A stretch of 64,000 nucleotides of DNA from Luteibacter pinisoli (lineage in GTDB: Bacteria > Pseudomonadota > Gammaproteobacteria > Xanthomonadales > Rhodanobacteraceae). Position numbers and translations under genes: made by a program. Numbering within the stretch: the first letter of the stretch is position 1; each line of letters begins with the position of its first letter. Shown in pieces: positions 37,030-45,589 of this stretch. The DNA is taken from the NCBI RefSeq assembly GCF_006385595.1, contig NZ_CP041046.1:1736001-1800000 (forward strand), read 5' to 3'. The notes under the pieces were generated by a model that saw only the letters and a program-made list of their open reading frames with translations, ran no database searches and was not told where the DNA came from.

Positions 37030-37722
37030 ATGCGTCGTTCGTTGCGGTGGATCGTATGGTGGTTGTGCCTGCCCGTCGCGGCGCTGGCCCAGGATGCCCC
37101 TCCGGATACGCTCGTCCAGCGCATCGCCGCCTGCGCCAGCTGCCACGGCACGCACGGCGAAGGCGGCAACAACGCCTTCAACCCCCGCCTCGCCGGCAAG
37201 CCGGCCGGTTACCTGCTACGGCAGATGCAGGATTTCCAGAAAGGCCTGCGCCACTACGAAGTGATGGAATACATGGTCGCCCCACTGGACGAGGCCTACC
37301 TGCGCGAGATCGCCGGGTACTTCGCCAGCCAGGAGGTGCCGTATACGACGCACCCCACGCCGCGCATGCCGGTCACTGCCGCCGCGCGCGGCGAGCAACT
37401 GGCCACCCGGGGCGACCCCGCGAAGGGCGTCCCGGCCTGCATGGCCTGCCACGGCCCCGAGCTGACCGGGGTGCAGCCGGACATCCCTGGCCTGGTCGGC
37501 TTGCCCTACGACTACATCAGCGCGCAGCTGGGCTCGTGGCGGACCAACACCCGCAACACGACGGCGCCCGACTGCATGGCCACCGTGGTCAGCCACCTGA
37601 CCGACGCGGATATCAGTGCCGTCTCGGCGTGGCTGGCTGCCCGGCCCGTGCCGCCCGATGCCCACGCGGCACCGGCGGGTAGCGTGACGCCGCCGCTGCG
37701 CTGCGGCGTGCTGGGAGGCTGA
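37030..37722 (+). CDS. Diheme cytochrome c (c4-like)
   Basis: A periplasmic electron carrier with two heme-attachment motifs, CASCH near the N-terminus and CMACH in the second half, each followed by class I cytochrome features. The signal peptide is RRSLRWIVWWLCLPVAALA. Two adjacent ATGs are possible; 37030 is spaced 6 nt from GGAG, whereas 37027 is only 3 nt away. The product has about 230 residues, like c4 cytochromes. It lies 4 bases upstream of a triheme cytochrome, so the two probably act in one electron path, but no dehydrogenase gene is adjacent. Confidence 0.9.
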   Translation: MRRSLRWIVWWLCLPVAALAQDAPPDTLVQRIAACASCHGTHGEGGNNAFNPRLAGKPAGYLLRQMQDFQKGLRHYEVMEYMVAPLDEAYLREIAGYFASQEVPYTTHPTPRMPVTAAARGEQLATRGDPAKGVPACMACHGPELTGVQPDIPGLVGLPYDYISAQLGSWRTNTRNTTAPDCMATVVSHLTDADISAVSAWLAARPVPPDAHAAPAGSVTPPLRCGVLGG

Positions 37723-37726
37723 GCCG

Positions 37727-38947
37727 ATGAAGACCCTGATCGCTCGTCTCGCCTTCACCGCGTTCCTCATGGCCACCGCGGCACACGCCGACGACGCCGT
37801 TGAGCGCGGCCGCTACCTCGTCACCGCCGGCGACTGCGCGTCGTGCCACACCGCGCGCAACGGCAAGCCGATGGCCGGTGGCCGCGTCGTGCCCACACCG
37901 TTTGGTGCCATCCCGTCGCCCAACCTCACGGCCGATCACGCGACGGGCCTGGGCGACTGGAGCGCCGACGACTTCTACCAGGCGCTGCATGCCGGCAAGG
38001 CGCACGACGGCACGTCTCTGTACCCGGCGTTCCCGTTCACCTCGTACACCCGGGTGACGCGCGCTGACAGCGACGCGATGTTTGCGTACCTGAAGTCACT
38101 CCCGGTCGTGCGTAACCCCAATACGCCGGACACGCTCCGCTGGCCCTACCGCATGCGCTCGCTGATGGCGACGTGGCGGCTGATGTACTTCGACGAAGGC
38201 GAGTACCAGCCGGACCCGAAGCAGTCAGCGCAGTGGAATCGGGGTGCCTATCTCGTGCAGGGCCTGGGCCATTGCAACGAATGCCACGCGAGCCGCAACA
38301 GCTTCGGCGCGATGGTCAGCGATCCGTTCCTCGCTGGCGGCGTCATCCCCGTGCAGAACTGGTACGCGCCCGATTTGTCGATGGGCAGGGAAGGTGGCCT
38401 CGCCGGCTGGAGCGAAGCCGACGTCGTGGCCCTGCTCAAGACGGGCCGTTCGTCGAAGGGCACCGCCCTGGGCCCGATGGCCGAGGTGGTGCTGAAGAGT
38501 ACGCAGCACCTCACCGATGCCGACCTGGCCGCCATCGCCGTTTACCTGAAGGCGTTGCCGGACCGCGCGCCGCGGCAGCAGCGCGGCAACGCGGTGGATG
38601 CGGAAACCGTCGCCCAGGCCGGGCAGAAGGTGTACGCGCAACACTGCGCCGATTGCCACGGCGCCGACGGCCGCGGCAAGGGCGACGCGTATCCACCGCT
38701 CGATGGCAACGTCACCGTGCGCGACCCGATCGGCATCAATACGATTCGCGCCGTGCTGTCAGGCGGTTTCGCTCCCGCCACGGCATCGAACCCGCGACCG
38801 TACTCCATGCCGCCGTTCTCGCAGACGCTCAGCGATGACGATGCCGCCGCCGTGGTGACCTACATCCGCCATGCGTGGTCCAACCGCGCATCGTCGGTAT
38901 CGCCCAACGATGTGCGCGCTTATCGCACTGTGCCCGGCGGACTCTGA
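37727..38947 (+). CDS. Triheme cytochrome c (alcohol/gluconate dehydrogenase subunit II-like)
   Basis: A 406-residue exported protein (signal peptide MKTLIARLAFTAFLMATAAHA) with three CxxCH heme sites: CASCH, CNECH and CADCH. The strings GRYLVTAGDCASCHTA, NLTADHATGLGDWS and the third domain ending AVVTYIRHAWSN are typical of the membrane cytochrome subunit of quinoprotein alcohol dehydrogenases and flavin-dependent gluconate-type dehydrogenases. No matching catalytic subunit is within the window. Its 3' end overlaps the convergent glycosylase gene by 28 bases. Confidence 0.9.
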   Translation: MKTLIARLAFTAFLMATAAHADDAVERGRYLVTAGDCASCHTARNGKPMAGGRVVPTPFGAIPSPNLTADHATGLGDWSADDFYQALHAGKAHDGTSLYPAFPFTSYTRVTRADSDAMFAYLKSLPVVRNPNTPDTLRWPYRMRSLMATWRLMYFDEGEYQPDPKQSAQWNRGAYLVQGLGHCNECHASRNSFGAMVSDPFLAGGVIPVQNWYAPDLSMGREGGLAGWSEADVVALLKTGRSSKGTALGPMAEVVLKSTQHLTDADLAAIAVYLKALPDRAPRQQRGNAVDAETVAQAGQKVYAQHCADCHGADGRGKGDAYPPLDGNVTVRDPIGINTIRAVLSGGFAPATASNPRPYSMPPFSQTLSDDDAAAVVTYIRHAWSNRASSVSPNDVRAYRTVPGGL

Positions 38948-39450
38948 AGCACGTCGCGCGCCATCGCCTGCCAGACGTCGAGGTCCCAGCTGCCTCGCGC
39001 CTGGCCCGAGGGCGAGGGCAGTACCCATGTGCGCGCACCGGCAAACGCCACGGCCTGCGGGCCGACGGTGATGCGTTTGCCGAGGGCGGCCATGCCGGCC
39101 TGCTTGCTGGTGAAGGCCAGCACGCGCGGTGAGACCTGTTCGATCTTCGCTCGCAGCGCGTCCACGTCGAACGCATCGCGCGGCAGCTCCGAATCGTTGC
39201 CGTGGTGGAATTTCGCGAGGTCGGTAAAGCCGATGCCGAAGCCGGCCATCAACGGAAATTCGGCAGGCGACAGCAGGCGCGGCGTGAGCCCCACCGCATG
39301 CACGGCCCGCCAGAACATGTTGCCCGGATGCGCGTAATACGCACCGTCGCGTGCGGAGCGCGTACCGGCGGCCGTGCCGCAGAACACGAGGCGCAGCCCG
39401 GGCTGTAGCAGATCGGGAAGGATGGGGTGCACGGTATCGGCATCGCTCAT
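38920..39450 (-). CDS. Mug/TDG-type mismatch DNA glycosylase with altered motif 1
   Basis: A 176-residue protein (ATG 39450 chosen; GTG 39483 would add 11 residues) aligning by eye with E. coli Mug: LRLVFCGTAAGTRSA, then YYAHPGNMFWRAVHAVGL and a C-terminal PSPSGQARGSW loop. Mug removes uracil or ethenocytosine opposite G. In Mug motif 1 reads GINPG, with a catalytic Asn; here it reads GTAAG, so the Asn is replaced by Ala. Family 5 uracil glycosylases also lack a polar residue at this place, so the enzyme may still be active with a different range. Substrate uncertain. Confidence 0.82.
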   Translation of the reverse strand: MSDADTVHPILPDLLQPGLRLVFCGTAAGTRSARDGAYYAHPGNMFWRAVHAVGLTPRLLSPAEFPLMAGFGIGFTDLAKFHHGNDSELPRDAFDVDALRAKIEQVSPRVLAFTSKQAGMAALGKRITVGPQAVAFAGARTWVLPSPSGQARGSWDLDVWQAMARDVLQSPPGTVR

Positions 39451-39522
39451 GGCGATGACTTTAACCGGGATTTGATGCGCCACAACAAAGTGTCGACATG
39501 CCGGCCGTTAGGGTGAGTGCCC

Positions 39523-40620
39523 ATGAACTCTCCTGACTGGATGCCCGACATCACGCATCCGTGGACGCGTTTTGCGCTGGTGGTGATCATCGCGCTCGTG
39601 GCCGCGGGCCTCATCCACCGCGCAGCGGATGTGTTCCTACGCCGCCTGGCGTTGCGCCACCCGATGGGCGCCAGCATCGTGGCCAGGGCGAACACGCCGC
39701 TGGAGGCGATCGTTCCCCTGGCGATGGTGCTGCTGGCGTTCCGCGTCGCACCGGATGAACCGGCGCGCCTCATCGACGGCATGGAGCACCTGCTGGGCGT
39801 GTGCCTGATCGGCGCCTGCACATGGTTCCTGGTTCGCTGCATCGGCGCGGTGGAAGCCACGGTATCGCGCTTCAACCCCATTGACCTGGAAGACAACCTC
39901 CGTGCGCGCCGCCTGCAGACGCAATCGCGGGTGCTGGCGCGCACGGGCATGGTGGTGACGGTGGTGCTTGGCGTCGGCGTGGCGTTGATGACGTTCCCCG
40001 CGGTTCGTCAGTTCGGCGCCAGCCTGCTGGCATCCGCGGGCATCGCCGGCATCGCGGTGGGCCTCGCCGCCAAGCCCGTCCTCGGCAACCTGATCGCGGG
40101 CATACAGATTGCGCTTACCCAGCCCATCCGCCTCGACGACGTGGTCATCGTTGAGGGCGAATGGGGCAGGGTGGAGGAAATCACCAGCACCTACGTCGTG
40201 GTGAAGATCTGGGACGAGCGGCGGATGATCGTCCCGCTGCAGTACTTCATCGAAACCCCGTTCCAGAACTGGACGCGGACGTCCTCGCAGATCCTGGGTT
40301 CGGTGTTGCTGTGGTTCGACTACGGCCTGCCGCTGGAGCCGCTAAGGGCCGAGATGGAACGAATCTGCAAGGCCGCGCCGGAGTGGGACGGGCGGGTGAT
40401 GGGCATGCAGGTGGTCGACAGCAATGACAAGGGGATGCAGGTACGCGCCCTCGTAAGTTCTTCGAATTCAGGCAAATCGTTCGATTTGCGCTGCAAGGTG
40501 CGGGAAGGCCTCATCGCCTTCGTCCGTCGCGAATTCCCCGGCTATCTGCCACGGCTACGTGGCGATATCGATCGCGAGCAAGCGCGCTCCTACAAGAGCG
40601 GGGTGGGGGCGGCGGTATAG
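39523..40620 (+). CDS. MscS-family mechanosensitive channel
   Basis: A 365-residue small-conductance mechanosensitive channel homologue. ATG 39523 has AGGG nine bases upstream; GTG 39517 is the alternative. Four or so membrane helices occupy residues ~15-180. The pore-lining helix and beta-domain pattern follow: ASLLASAGIAGIAVGLAAKPVLGNLIAGIQIALTQPIRLDDVVIVEGEWGRVEEITSTYVVVKIWDERRMIVP. The last ~15 residues (IDREQARSYKSGVGAAV region) are encoded by a REP-like palindrome. It probably relieves turgor, or acts as a YbdG/YnaI-like channel. Confidence 0.9.
   Translation: MNSPDWMPDITHPWTRFALVVIIALVAAGLIHRAADVFLRRLALRHPMGASIVARANTPLEAIVPLAMVLLAFRVAPDEPARLIDGMEHLLGVCLIGACTWFLVRCIGAVEATVSRFNPIDLEDNLRARRLQTQSRVLARTGMVVTVVLGVGVALMTFPAVRQFGASLLASAGIAGIAVGLAAKPVLGNLIAGIQIALTQPIRLDDVVIVEGEWGRVEEITSTYVVVKIWDERRMIVPLQYFIETPFQNWTRTSSQILGSVLLWFDYGLPLEPLRAEMERICKAAPEWDGRVMGMQVVDSNDKGMQVRALVSSSNSGKSFDLRCKVREGLIAFVRREFPGYLPRLRGDIDREQARSYKSGVGAAV
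40565..40600. repeat. REP-like palindrome inside the 3' end of the MscS-family gene
   Basis: Read on the minus strand, this segment gives GTAGGAGCGCGCTTGCTCGC and continues GATCGAT, the form of short REP elements scattered in Pseudomonas and Xanthomonadales genomes. It encodes the final residues of the channel before TAG 40618-40620. A related GTAGGATCGCG element sits at 52191. Copy number elsewhere in the genome cannot be seen. Confidence 0.6.
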
Positions 40621-40654
40621 TGTTCGCCGTTAGGCACACTGCCCGGAGCACCCC

Positions 40655-41209
40655 ATGGCCACTATCCCGCCCAGCCCTGAACACGCCGCCCACCGCTGGT
40701 TTGCCAAGGGCCTCGATGACCTCGGCCACGCTGAGCGCCATCTGCTCGACCACCTGATGCAACGCAAGCTGGTGGCGGAGAACATCAACGAGGCGTTCCG
40801 CGATGACATGAGCTTCGGCGAGCGCCTCGCGGACAAGGTCTCTCGCTTCGGCGGCTCGTGGACCTTCATCATCGTGTTCGCGGCCATCCTGGCGGCGTGG
40901 ACGGGCCTGAATTCCTACATCCTGCACCGGCCGTTCGATCCGTACCCGTACATCTTCCTCAACCTGCTCCTGTCGATGCTGGCCGCGATCCAGGCGCCGG
41001 TGATCATGATGAGCCAGAACCGCCAGGCGGCGAAGGACCGGATGGATGCGACGAACGACTACAAGGTGAACCTGAAGGCCGAGATCGAGATCATGGGCCT
41101 GCACGAGAAGCTGGATCAGATGCGCAACGACCAGCTGGAAAAGATGCTGATGAAGCAGCAGGAACAGATCGACCTGCTGCTGAAGCTGGTGCGTGAACAG
41201 GGCGAATAA
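40655..41209 (+). CDS. DUF1003 family membrane protein
   Basis: A 184-residue protein with two membrane helices (about residues 68-84 and 98-115), preceded by a charged cytoplasmic N-terminus and followed by a coiled-coil-like C-terminus (LKAEIEIMGLHEKLDQMRNDQLEKMLMKQQEQIDLLLKLV, mostly helix-forming). The DUF1003 hallmark is FGERLADKVSRFGGSWTFIIVF, then PYPYIFLNLLLSMLAAIQAPVIMMSQNRQ. Function unknown in the family. It is followed by a shared terminator with typA. Confidence 0.9.
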   Translation: MATIPPSPEHAAHRWFAKGLDDLGHAERHLLDHLMQRKLVAENINEAFRDDMSFGERLADKVSRFGGSWTFIIVFAAILAAWTGLNSYILHRPFDPYPYIFLNLLLSMLAAIQAPVIMMSQNRQAAKDRMDATNDYKVNLKAEIEIMGLHEKLDQMRNDQLEKMLMKQQEQIDLLLKLVREQGE

Positions 41210-41233
41210 CGCGACGCTGCCACGCGACGCGCA

Positions 41234-41265
41234 TAAAAAAAGCCCGGCGTTCGCCGGGCTTTTTT
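41234..41265. terminator. Bidirectional terminator between the DUF1003 gene and typA
   Basis: A7 precedes the stem AGCCCGGC (41241-41248), a GTTC loop and GCCGGGCT (41253-41260), then T6. The symmetric A and T tracts let it stop transcription from both the plus-strand DUF1003 gene and the minus-strand typA. Confidence 0.95.
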
Positions 41266-41283
41266 GTTACCTGCGAGCGGTGA

Positions 41284-43128
41284 TTAGCCGCGCGAAGCCT
41301 TCTTGCGATCGGCTTCCGTCAGGTGCTTCTTGCGCATGCGGATTTCCTTCGGCGTGACTTCGACCAGCTCGTCGTCGTCGATGAAGTCCAGGGCCTGCTC
41401 CAGCGTGAACTTGGTGGCCGGGGTCAGCTGGATCGCGTCGTCCTTGCCCGAGGCGCGCATGTTGGTCAGCGGCTTCGGCTTGATCGCGTTCACGGTCAGG
41501 TCGTTGTCCTTCGCGTGGATACCGATCAGCTGGCCTTCGTACACCGAATCACCTTCGGCGGCGAACAGCTTGCCACGCTCCTGGAGCGGCCCAAGCGAGT
41601 AAGCCGGGGTGTTGCCCGGGGCGTTCGCGATCATCACGCCGTTCTGGCGCTTGGCGATCGGTGCCGGGGTGTACTTGCCGTAGTGCTTGAACACGTGGAA
41701 CAGCAGGCCGGAACCCTGGGTGAGGGTCTTGAACTGGTTCTGGAAGCCGATGAGGCCACGCGCCGGGATTTCATACTCGAGGCGCACGCGACCCTGGCCG
41801 TCGGAGACCATGTTCTTCAGGTCGCCCTTGCGGATGCCGAGGCGCTCCATCACGCCACCCTGGTGGATCTCTTCGATGTCGATCACCAGCTCTTCGATCG
41901 GCTCCATCTTCTCGCCGTCGACTTCCTTGAGGATGACTTCCGGACGCGACACGGCCAGCTCGTAGCCTTCGCGACGCATGTTTTCGATCAGCACCGACAG
42001 ATGCAGTTCGCCGCGGCCCGAGACCAGGAACTTGTCGGCGTCCGAACCGTCTTCCACGCGCAGGGCAACGTTGTGCACCTTCTCGCGGTCCAGGCGCTCA
42101 CGCAGCTGGCGGCTGGTGAGGAACTTGCCGCCGGAGAGATCCTTGTTGCCGACGAACGGCGAGTTGTTGACCTGGAAGGTCATGCTGATCATCGGCTCGT
42201 CGACGCTCAGCGCGGGCAGCGCTTCCGGGGTATCCAGGGCGGTGACGGTGTCCGAGATGGTCAGGTCGGCAATGCCCGAGATGGCGACGATGTCGCCGGC
42301 TTCGGCCGTGTCCTGCTCGATGCGCTCAAGGCCGAGGAAGCCGAGCACCTGGACGACCTTGCCCTGGCGCTTCTTGCCGTGACGGTCGATGACCGACACC
42401 GGCATGCCCTTCTTCAGGGTGCCGCGCTGGATGCGGCCGATGCCGATGACGCCGACGAAGTTGTTGTAGTCCAGCTGGCTGATGCGCATCTGGAACGGGC
42501 CTTCCGGATCCACGTCCGGCTTCGGCGCGTGCTTCATGATCGCTTCGTACAGCGGGGTCATGTCGCCTTCGCGCACGTTCTCGTCCAGCGAGGCGTAGCC
42601 GTTCAGCGCCGAGGCGTAGACGATCGGGAAATCCATCTGCTCGTCGGTGGCGCCGAGCTTGGCGAAGAGGTCCCACACCTGCTCGACGACCCACTCCGGA
42701 CGCGCGCCCGGACGATCGACCTTGTTGACGACCACGACCGGCTTGAAGCCCATCGCGAAGGCCTTCTGGGTGACGAAGCGCGTCTGCGGCATCGGGCCGT
42801 CCATCGCGTCGACGAGGATCAGCACGGTGTCGACCATGGACAGCACGCGCTCGACTTCGCCGCCGAAGTCAGCATGTCCCGGGGTGTCGACGATGTTGAT
42901 GCGGTTCTTCGCACCCGTCTTCTTGTCTTCCCAGGTGATGGCCGTGTTCTTGGCCAGGATCGTGATGCCACGCTCCTTTTCCTGGTCGTTCGAATCCATC
43001 ACGCGCTCGGCGAGCACGGTGCGCTCATTAAGCGTGCCCGACTGCTTCAGCAGCTGGTCGACGAGGGTGGTCTTGCCATGATCGACGTGGGCGACGATGG
43101 CGATATTGCGGAGGAATTCGATGGACAT
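41284..43128 (-). CDS. typA: Ribosome-associated GTPase TypA/BipA
   Basis: A 614-residue translational GTPase of the EF-G/LepA class that helps 50S assembly, especially in the cold, and affects virulence and stress traits. G1 is AHVDHGKTTL near residue 13, the switch region RVMDSNDQEKERGITILAKNT, G3 DTPGHADFGGEV and G4 NKVDRPGARPEW. The C-terminal domain carries the TypA-specific RGLIGFQNQFKTLTQGSG and AIKPKPLTNMRASGKDDAIQL. A perfect TATAAT lies upstream on the same strand. Confidence 0.97.
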   Translation of the reverse strand: MSIEFLRNIAIVAHVDHGKTTLVDQLLKQSGTLNERTVLAERVMDSNDQEKERGITILAKNTAITWEDKKTGAKNRINIVDTPGHADFGGEVERVLSMVDTVLILVDAMDGPMPQTRFVTQKAFAMGFKPVVVVNKVDRPGARPEWVVEQVWDLFAKLGATDEQMDFPIVYASALNGYASLDENVREGDMTPLYEAIMKHAPKPDVDPEGPFQMRISQLDYNNFVGVIGIGRIQRGTLKKGMPVSVIDRHGKKRQGKVVQVLGFLGLERIEQDTAEAGDIVAISGIADLTISDTVTALDTPEALPALSVDEPMISMTFQVNNSPFVGNKDLSGGKFLTSRQLRERLDREKVHNVALRVEDGSDADKFLVSGRGELHLSVLIENMRREGYELAVSRPEVILKEVDGEKMEPIEELVIDIEEIHQGGVMERLGIRKGDLKNMVSDGQGRVRLEYEIPARGLIGFQNQFKTLTQGSGLLFHVFKHYGKYTPAPIAKRQNGVMIANAPGNTPAYSLGPLQERGKLFAAEGDSVYEGQLIGIHAKDNDLTVNAIKPKPLTNMRASGKDDAIQLTPATKFTLEQALDFIDDDELVEVTPKEIRMRKKHLTEADRKKASRG

Positions 43129-43182
43129 GCGTCGTGCACCGGCTTCACAGCCGGGCGGCCTCTTTGGGATGGGAAGCCGCCG

Positions 43183-43211
43183 ATTATAAAGACTTTTTCA
43201 AACTTTCGCAT
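43183..43211 (-). promoter_or_regulatory. Probable typA promoter
   Basis: On the minus strand a perfect TATAAT (plus-strand ATTATA at 43183-43188) lies about 55 bases upstream of the typA start, in an AT-rich patch that stands out in this GC-rich sequence. The -35 box at 17-nt spacing is weak (ATGCGA), so this is a partial match. Confidence 0.5.
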
Positions 43212-43215
43212 GACG

Positions 43216-43245
43216 GCGCCGGGGCCCGGTCTCGGACCCCGGCGC
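43216..43245 (-). terminator. Hairpin after the lipoprotein-pilin gene
   Basis: GCGCCGGGG at 43216-43224 pairs perfectly with CCCCGGCGC at 43237-43245 (12-nt loop), 10 bases beyond the stop of the minus-strand gene. No T tract follows on either strand. It may be a Rho-assisted or weak terminator insulating typA. Confidence 0.4.
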
Positions 43246-43255
43246 GACGCGCCCC

Positions 43256-45466
43256 TCAGGGCTCGATCGGAGCGTCCCGGCAGGCCTCCGGAAGGTCCTT
43301 TTCCTGGATGCCTTCGGCCGAGCAACGCCACGCAATGGCCTTGCCCGTGACCTCGGGCGTCAGCACGACCTGGCCCCCGGCGAGCTTGGCGTTGGCCTTG
43401 TGCGGCGGGGTGCTGTCGAAGGTCGCCGTGATCTCGCCGCCCGGGCCGATCTCGATGCTGCCGAGGTAGTCGTTGCCCAGGCTCTCCGGGGCGCCGAGGC
43501 CGGCAGCGGCGTTATTGGCCGGGAAACGGCCGGAGGCCAGGCGGCGCTGGGCCACGGCGGCCTTGACCGGCTCCAGGCCGTCGAGACCGTGCTGGACGTC
43601 GGCCCGGATCATGTACTCCTGGTACTGCGGGATCGCCACGGCCGCCACGATGGCGGTGACCGCCACGGCAGCGAGGCCGCTGCTGCCCGTGCCGACCAGC
43701 TCGACGGGCGACTGCTCGTAGGTGACGGACAGGCCCAGGGTGTCCTTGTCGGCTTCGACCCCAGCGCCGACGACGCCCTTGTCCGGCAGGCCAAGCGTGT
43801 GGGCCGAGGGCAGGGTGCTGATATCCGGGTTGGAGCCCGTGGCACCGCCGATGAACTGCAGCAGCGACAGGTACAGGTAGTACGCATCGCGCTGGGCACC
43901 GTGGGTGGTGGCCGTGAAGCCGAGCACCGTCCGCTCGCCCGGGTAGGCGCGGGCCTTGAACCACTCATCCAGCGAGGTATCCGGCTTGGCAGCGGCACGG
44001 TCGGAGAGGGCCTGCGGCACCTTCGCGAACACCGCCCAGTCACCTTCCTCGGTCCACCAGCTGCGGCCGCCAAAGCGGTCGACCATCTGCATGAAGCCGC
44101 GCATGGCCGGCGGGGTGTTGGCCGGCAGGTCCGCGGCGGACTGGCCTGGCACCTGCAGCCAATGGACGTCGGTGCCGTCGACCGTCGCCGTGCCCGTGGC
44201 CCAGCCGTTCGGCTTGTTCTCTTCGATGAACGCGTGCCAGGCCTTCCAGTCGCGGACGCGGGTGGCGTAGAACAGGCCGGCATCATCGGAGAAGGCCACG
44301 GTCTCGGGGCCAAACCACGCCAGGTAGCGTTCCGGATCGAAATGAAAGCGTCTGGCGAAGTGCGCCACGCCTTCGTGGAACTTCTTCGCGCCGTCCGGCC
44401 CGAAGTCGAGGTTGAGGTTGCCCTCGAACGTCTTCCAGGTCTCGGCGGTGGGCGAGGCGATGGTGAGCGCCCAATGCGGCTCGCCGACGGATTTCACCGT
44501 GGGCGAGAACGAGCTGGGCGCGACGTACTGCAGCAGGCGTGCCTGCGGCGAATGCACCAGTAACTGGAACTGGCCGCGGCCATGGACCGTACCGGCGCCG
44601 AAGGCGATGGCATCCGCCTTGGAGGCGAAATCGGCCGGCAGCTTGCCCAGCGGCGAGTCGCCGGTCTGGGCGGCGGCCACGGCGCCCACGCCACGTACGG
44701 TAATCCAGCCGAAGAAGCCTTCGCCCGAGGTATCGATGCGCGATTCCAGCGAGGTCAGCAGGGCCGGTGCCGTGCTGGCGCTCGCCTTGTTGATATCGGT
44801 GATGAGCGCGGCGAGCGCGGTGTTTTCCTCCGCCGCCTCCGCTCCCGCGCTGCGCAGGGTGCCGCTGATCCACAGGCGATGCTGGGCGAGGTCGTAATGC
44901 ACGGTACCCATGCCGCCTGCGAGGCGGCCGTTGCCCTGGGCATCGAGCGGCGCGGCGAGTAATGGCTGCTCACCGCCGAGGCTGGCCAGGCGCGCGTTGA
45001 GGGCGTCGATGGAGGCGAAGTCGAGCGCTGCCGTCATCACGGCGCGCGACGCGGGCGAGGGAATGCCCACCGGGTCGATCAGCGCGACTTCCACGGGCGA
45101 ACGCAGGTCGCCGAGCAGCAGGTTCACCACCGGCGCGGCCTTCAGGTCGGCCAGCAGTTTGTCCCTGGCGATGCCGTCACGGATCCGTGCGATGGCATCG
45201 AGATGCGCCTTGGTCGACAACGCGGCATCGAGCGGCCGGCCATTGGGCACAGCGTTGAGCATGCCCCAGGGCGACGGGATGCGAACGTAGGCGACCGTCT
45301 GGGCCGGCAGGTGCTGGCGCAGCCAGGCCGGCGACGACAACGCGGCCTGGGCGGCGGCGACGGCGTGCGGATCCGCCTTGGCGGCTTCGTCTTTCTTATG
45401 GCAGGCCACGAGGCCCAGCGCGGCGGAAATGGCTGCGGTGAGCAGCACGGTACGACGGGCAATCAT
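43256..45466 (-). CDS. Predicted lipoprotein with C-terminal type IV pilin-like domain
   Basis: A 736-residue protein I cannot assign to a characterised family. The N-terminus MIARRTVLLTAAISAALGLVAC is a lipoprotein signal with lipobox LVAC, lipidated Cys22; residue +2 is His, which would favour the outer membrane. Residues ~50-590 form a large globular region (LPAQTVAYVRIPSPWGML) reminiscent of DUF3352-type proteins. Residues 592-736 look like a PilA pilin: a hydrophobic helix AAVAVTAIVAAVAIPQYQEY (598-618), RADVQ, and a C-terminal Cys pair, 715 and 729, in WRC...PEAC like the pilin D-loop. The prepilin cleavage motif GFTLIE is absent, so normal pilin processing is not expected. Function unknown. 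Confidence 0.8.
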   Translation of the reverse strand: MIARRTVLLTAAISAALGLVACHKKDEAAKADPHAVAAAQAALSSPAWLRQHLPAQTVAYVRIPSPWGMLNAVPNGRPLDAALSTKAHLDAIARIRDGIARDKLLADLKAAPVVNLLLGDLRSPVEVALIDPVGIPSPASRAVMTAALDFASIDALNARLASLGGEQPLLAAPLDAQGNGRLAGGMGTVHYDLAQHRLWISGTLRSAGAEAAEENTALAALITDINKASASTAPALLTSLESRIDTSGEGFFGWITVRGVGAVAAAQTGDSPLGKLPADFASKADAIAFGAGTVHGRGQFQLLVHSPQARLLQYVAPSSFSPTVKSVGEPHWALTIASPTAETWKTFEGNLNLDFGPDGAKKFHEGVAHFARRFHFDPERYLAWFGPETVAFSDDAGLFYATRVRDWKAWHAFIEENKPNGWATGTATVDGTDVHWLQVPGQSAADLPANTPPAMRGFMQMVDRFGGRSWWTEEGDWAVFAKVPQALSDRAAAKPDTSLDEWFKARAYPGERTVLGFTATTHGAQRDAYYLYLSLLQFIGGATGSNPDISTLPSAHTLGLPDKGVVGAGVEADKDTLGLSVTYEQSPVELVGTGSSGLAAVAVTAIVAAVAIPQYQEYMIRADVQHGLDGLEPVKAAVAQRRLASGRFPANNAAAGLGAPESLGNDYLGSIEIGPGGEITATFDSTPPHKANAKLAGGQVVLTPEVTGKAIAWRCSAEGIQEKDLPEACRDAPIEP

Positions 45467-45589
45467 TGCTCGGTATCCCCTGGGTTCATCCGGCTCCTGC
45501 CGGGAACCGGAGCATAGCGTGCTGTGCCGCCGTGTGCTGTAGGGGTTTTCTCAACTTATGATGGGCGCTTGCCTAACAGGAAGTGAGTC

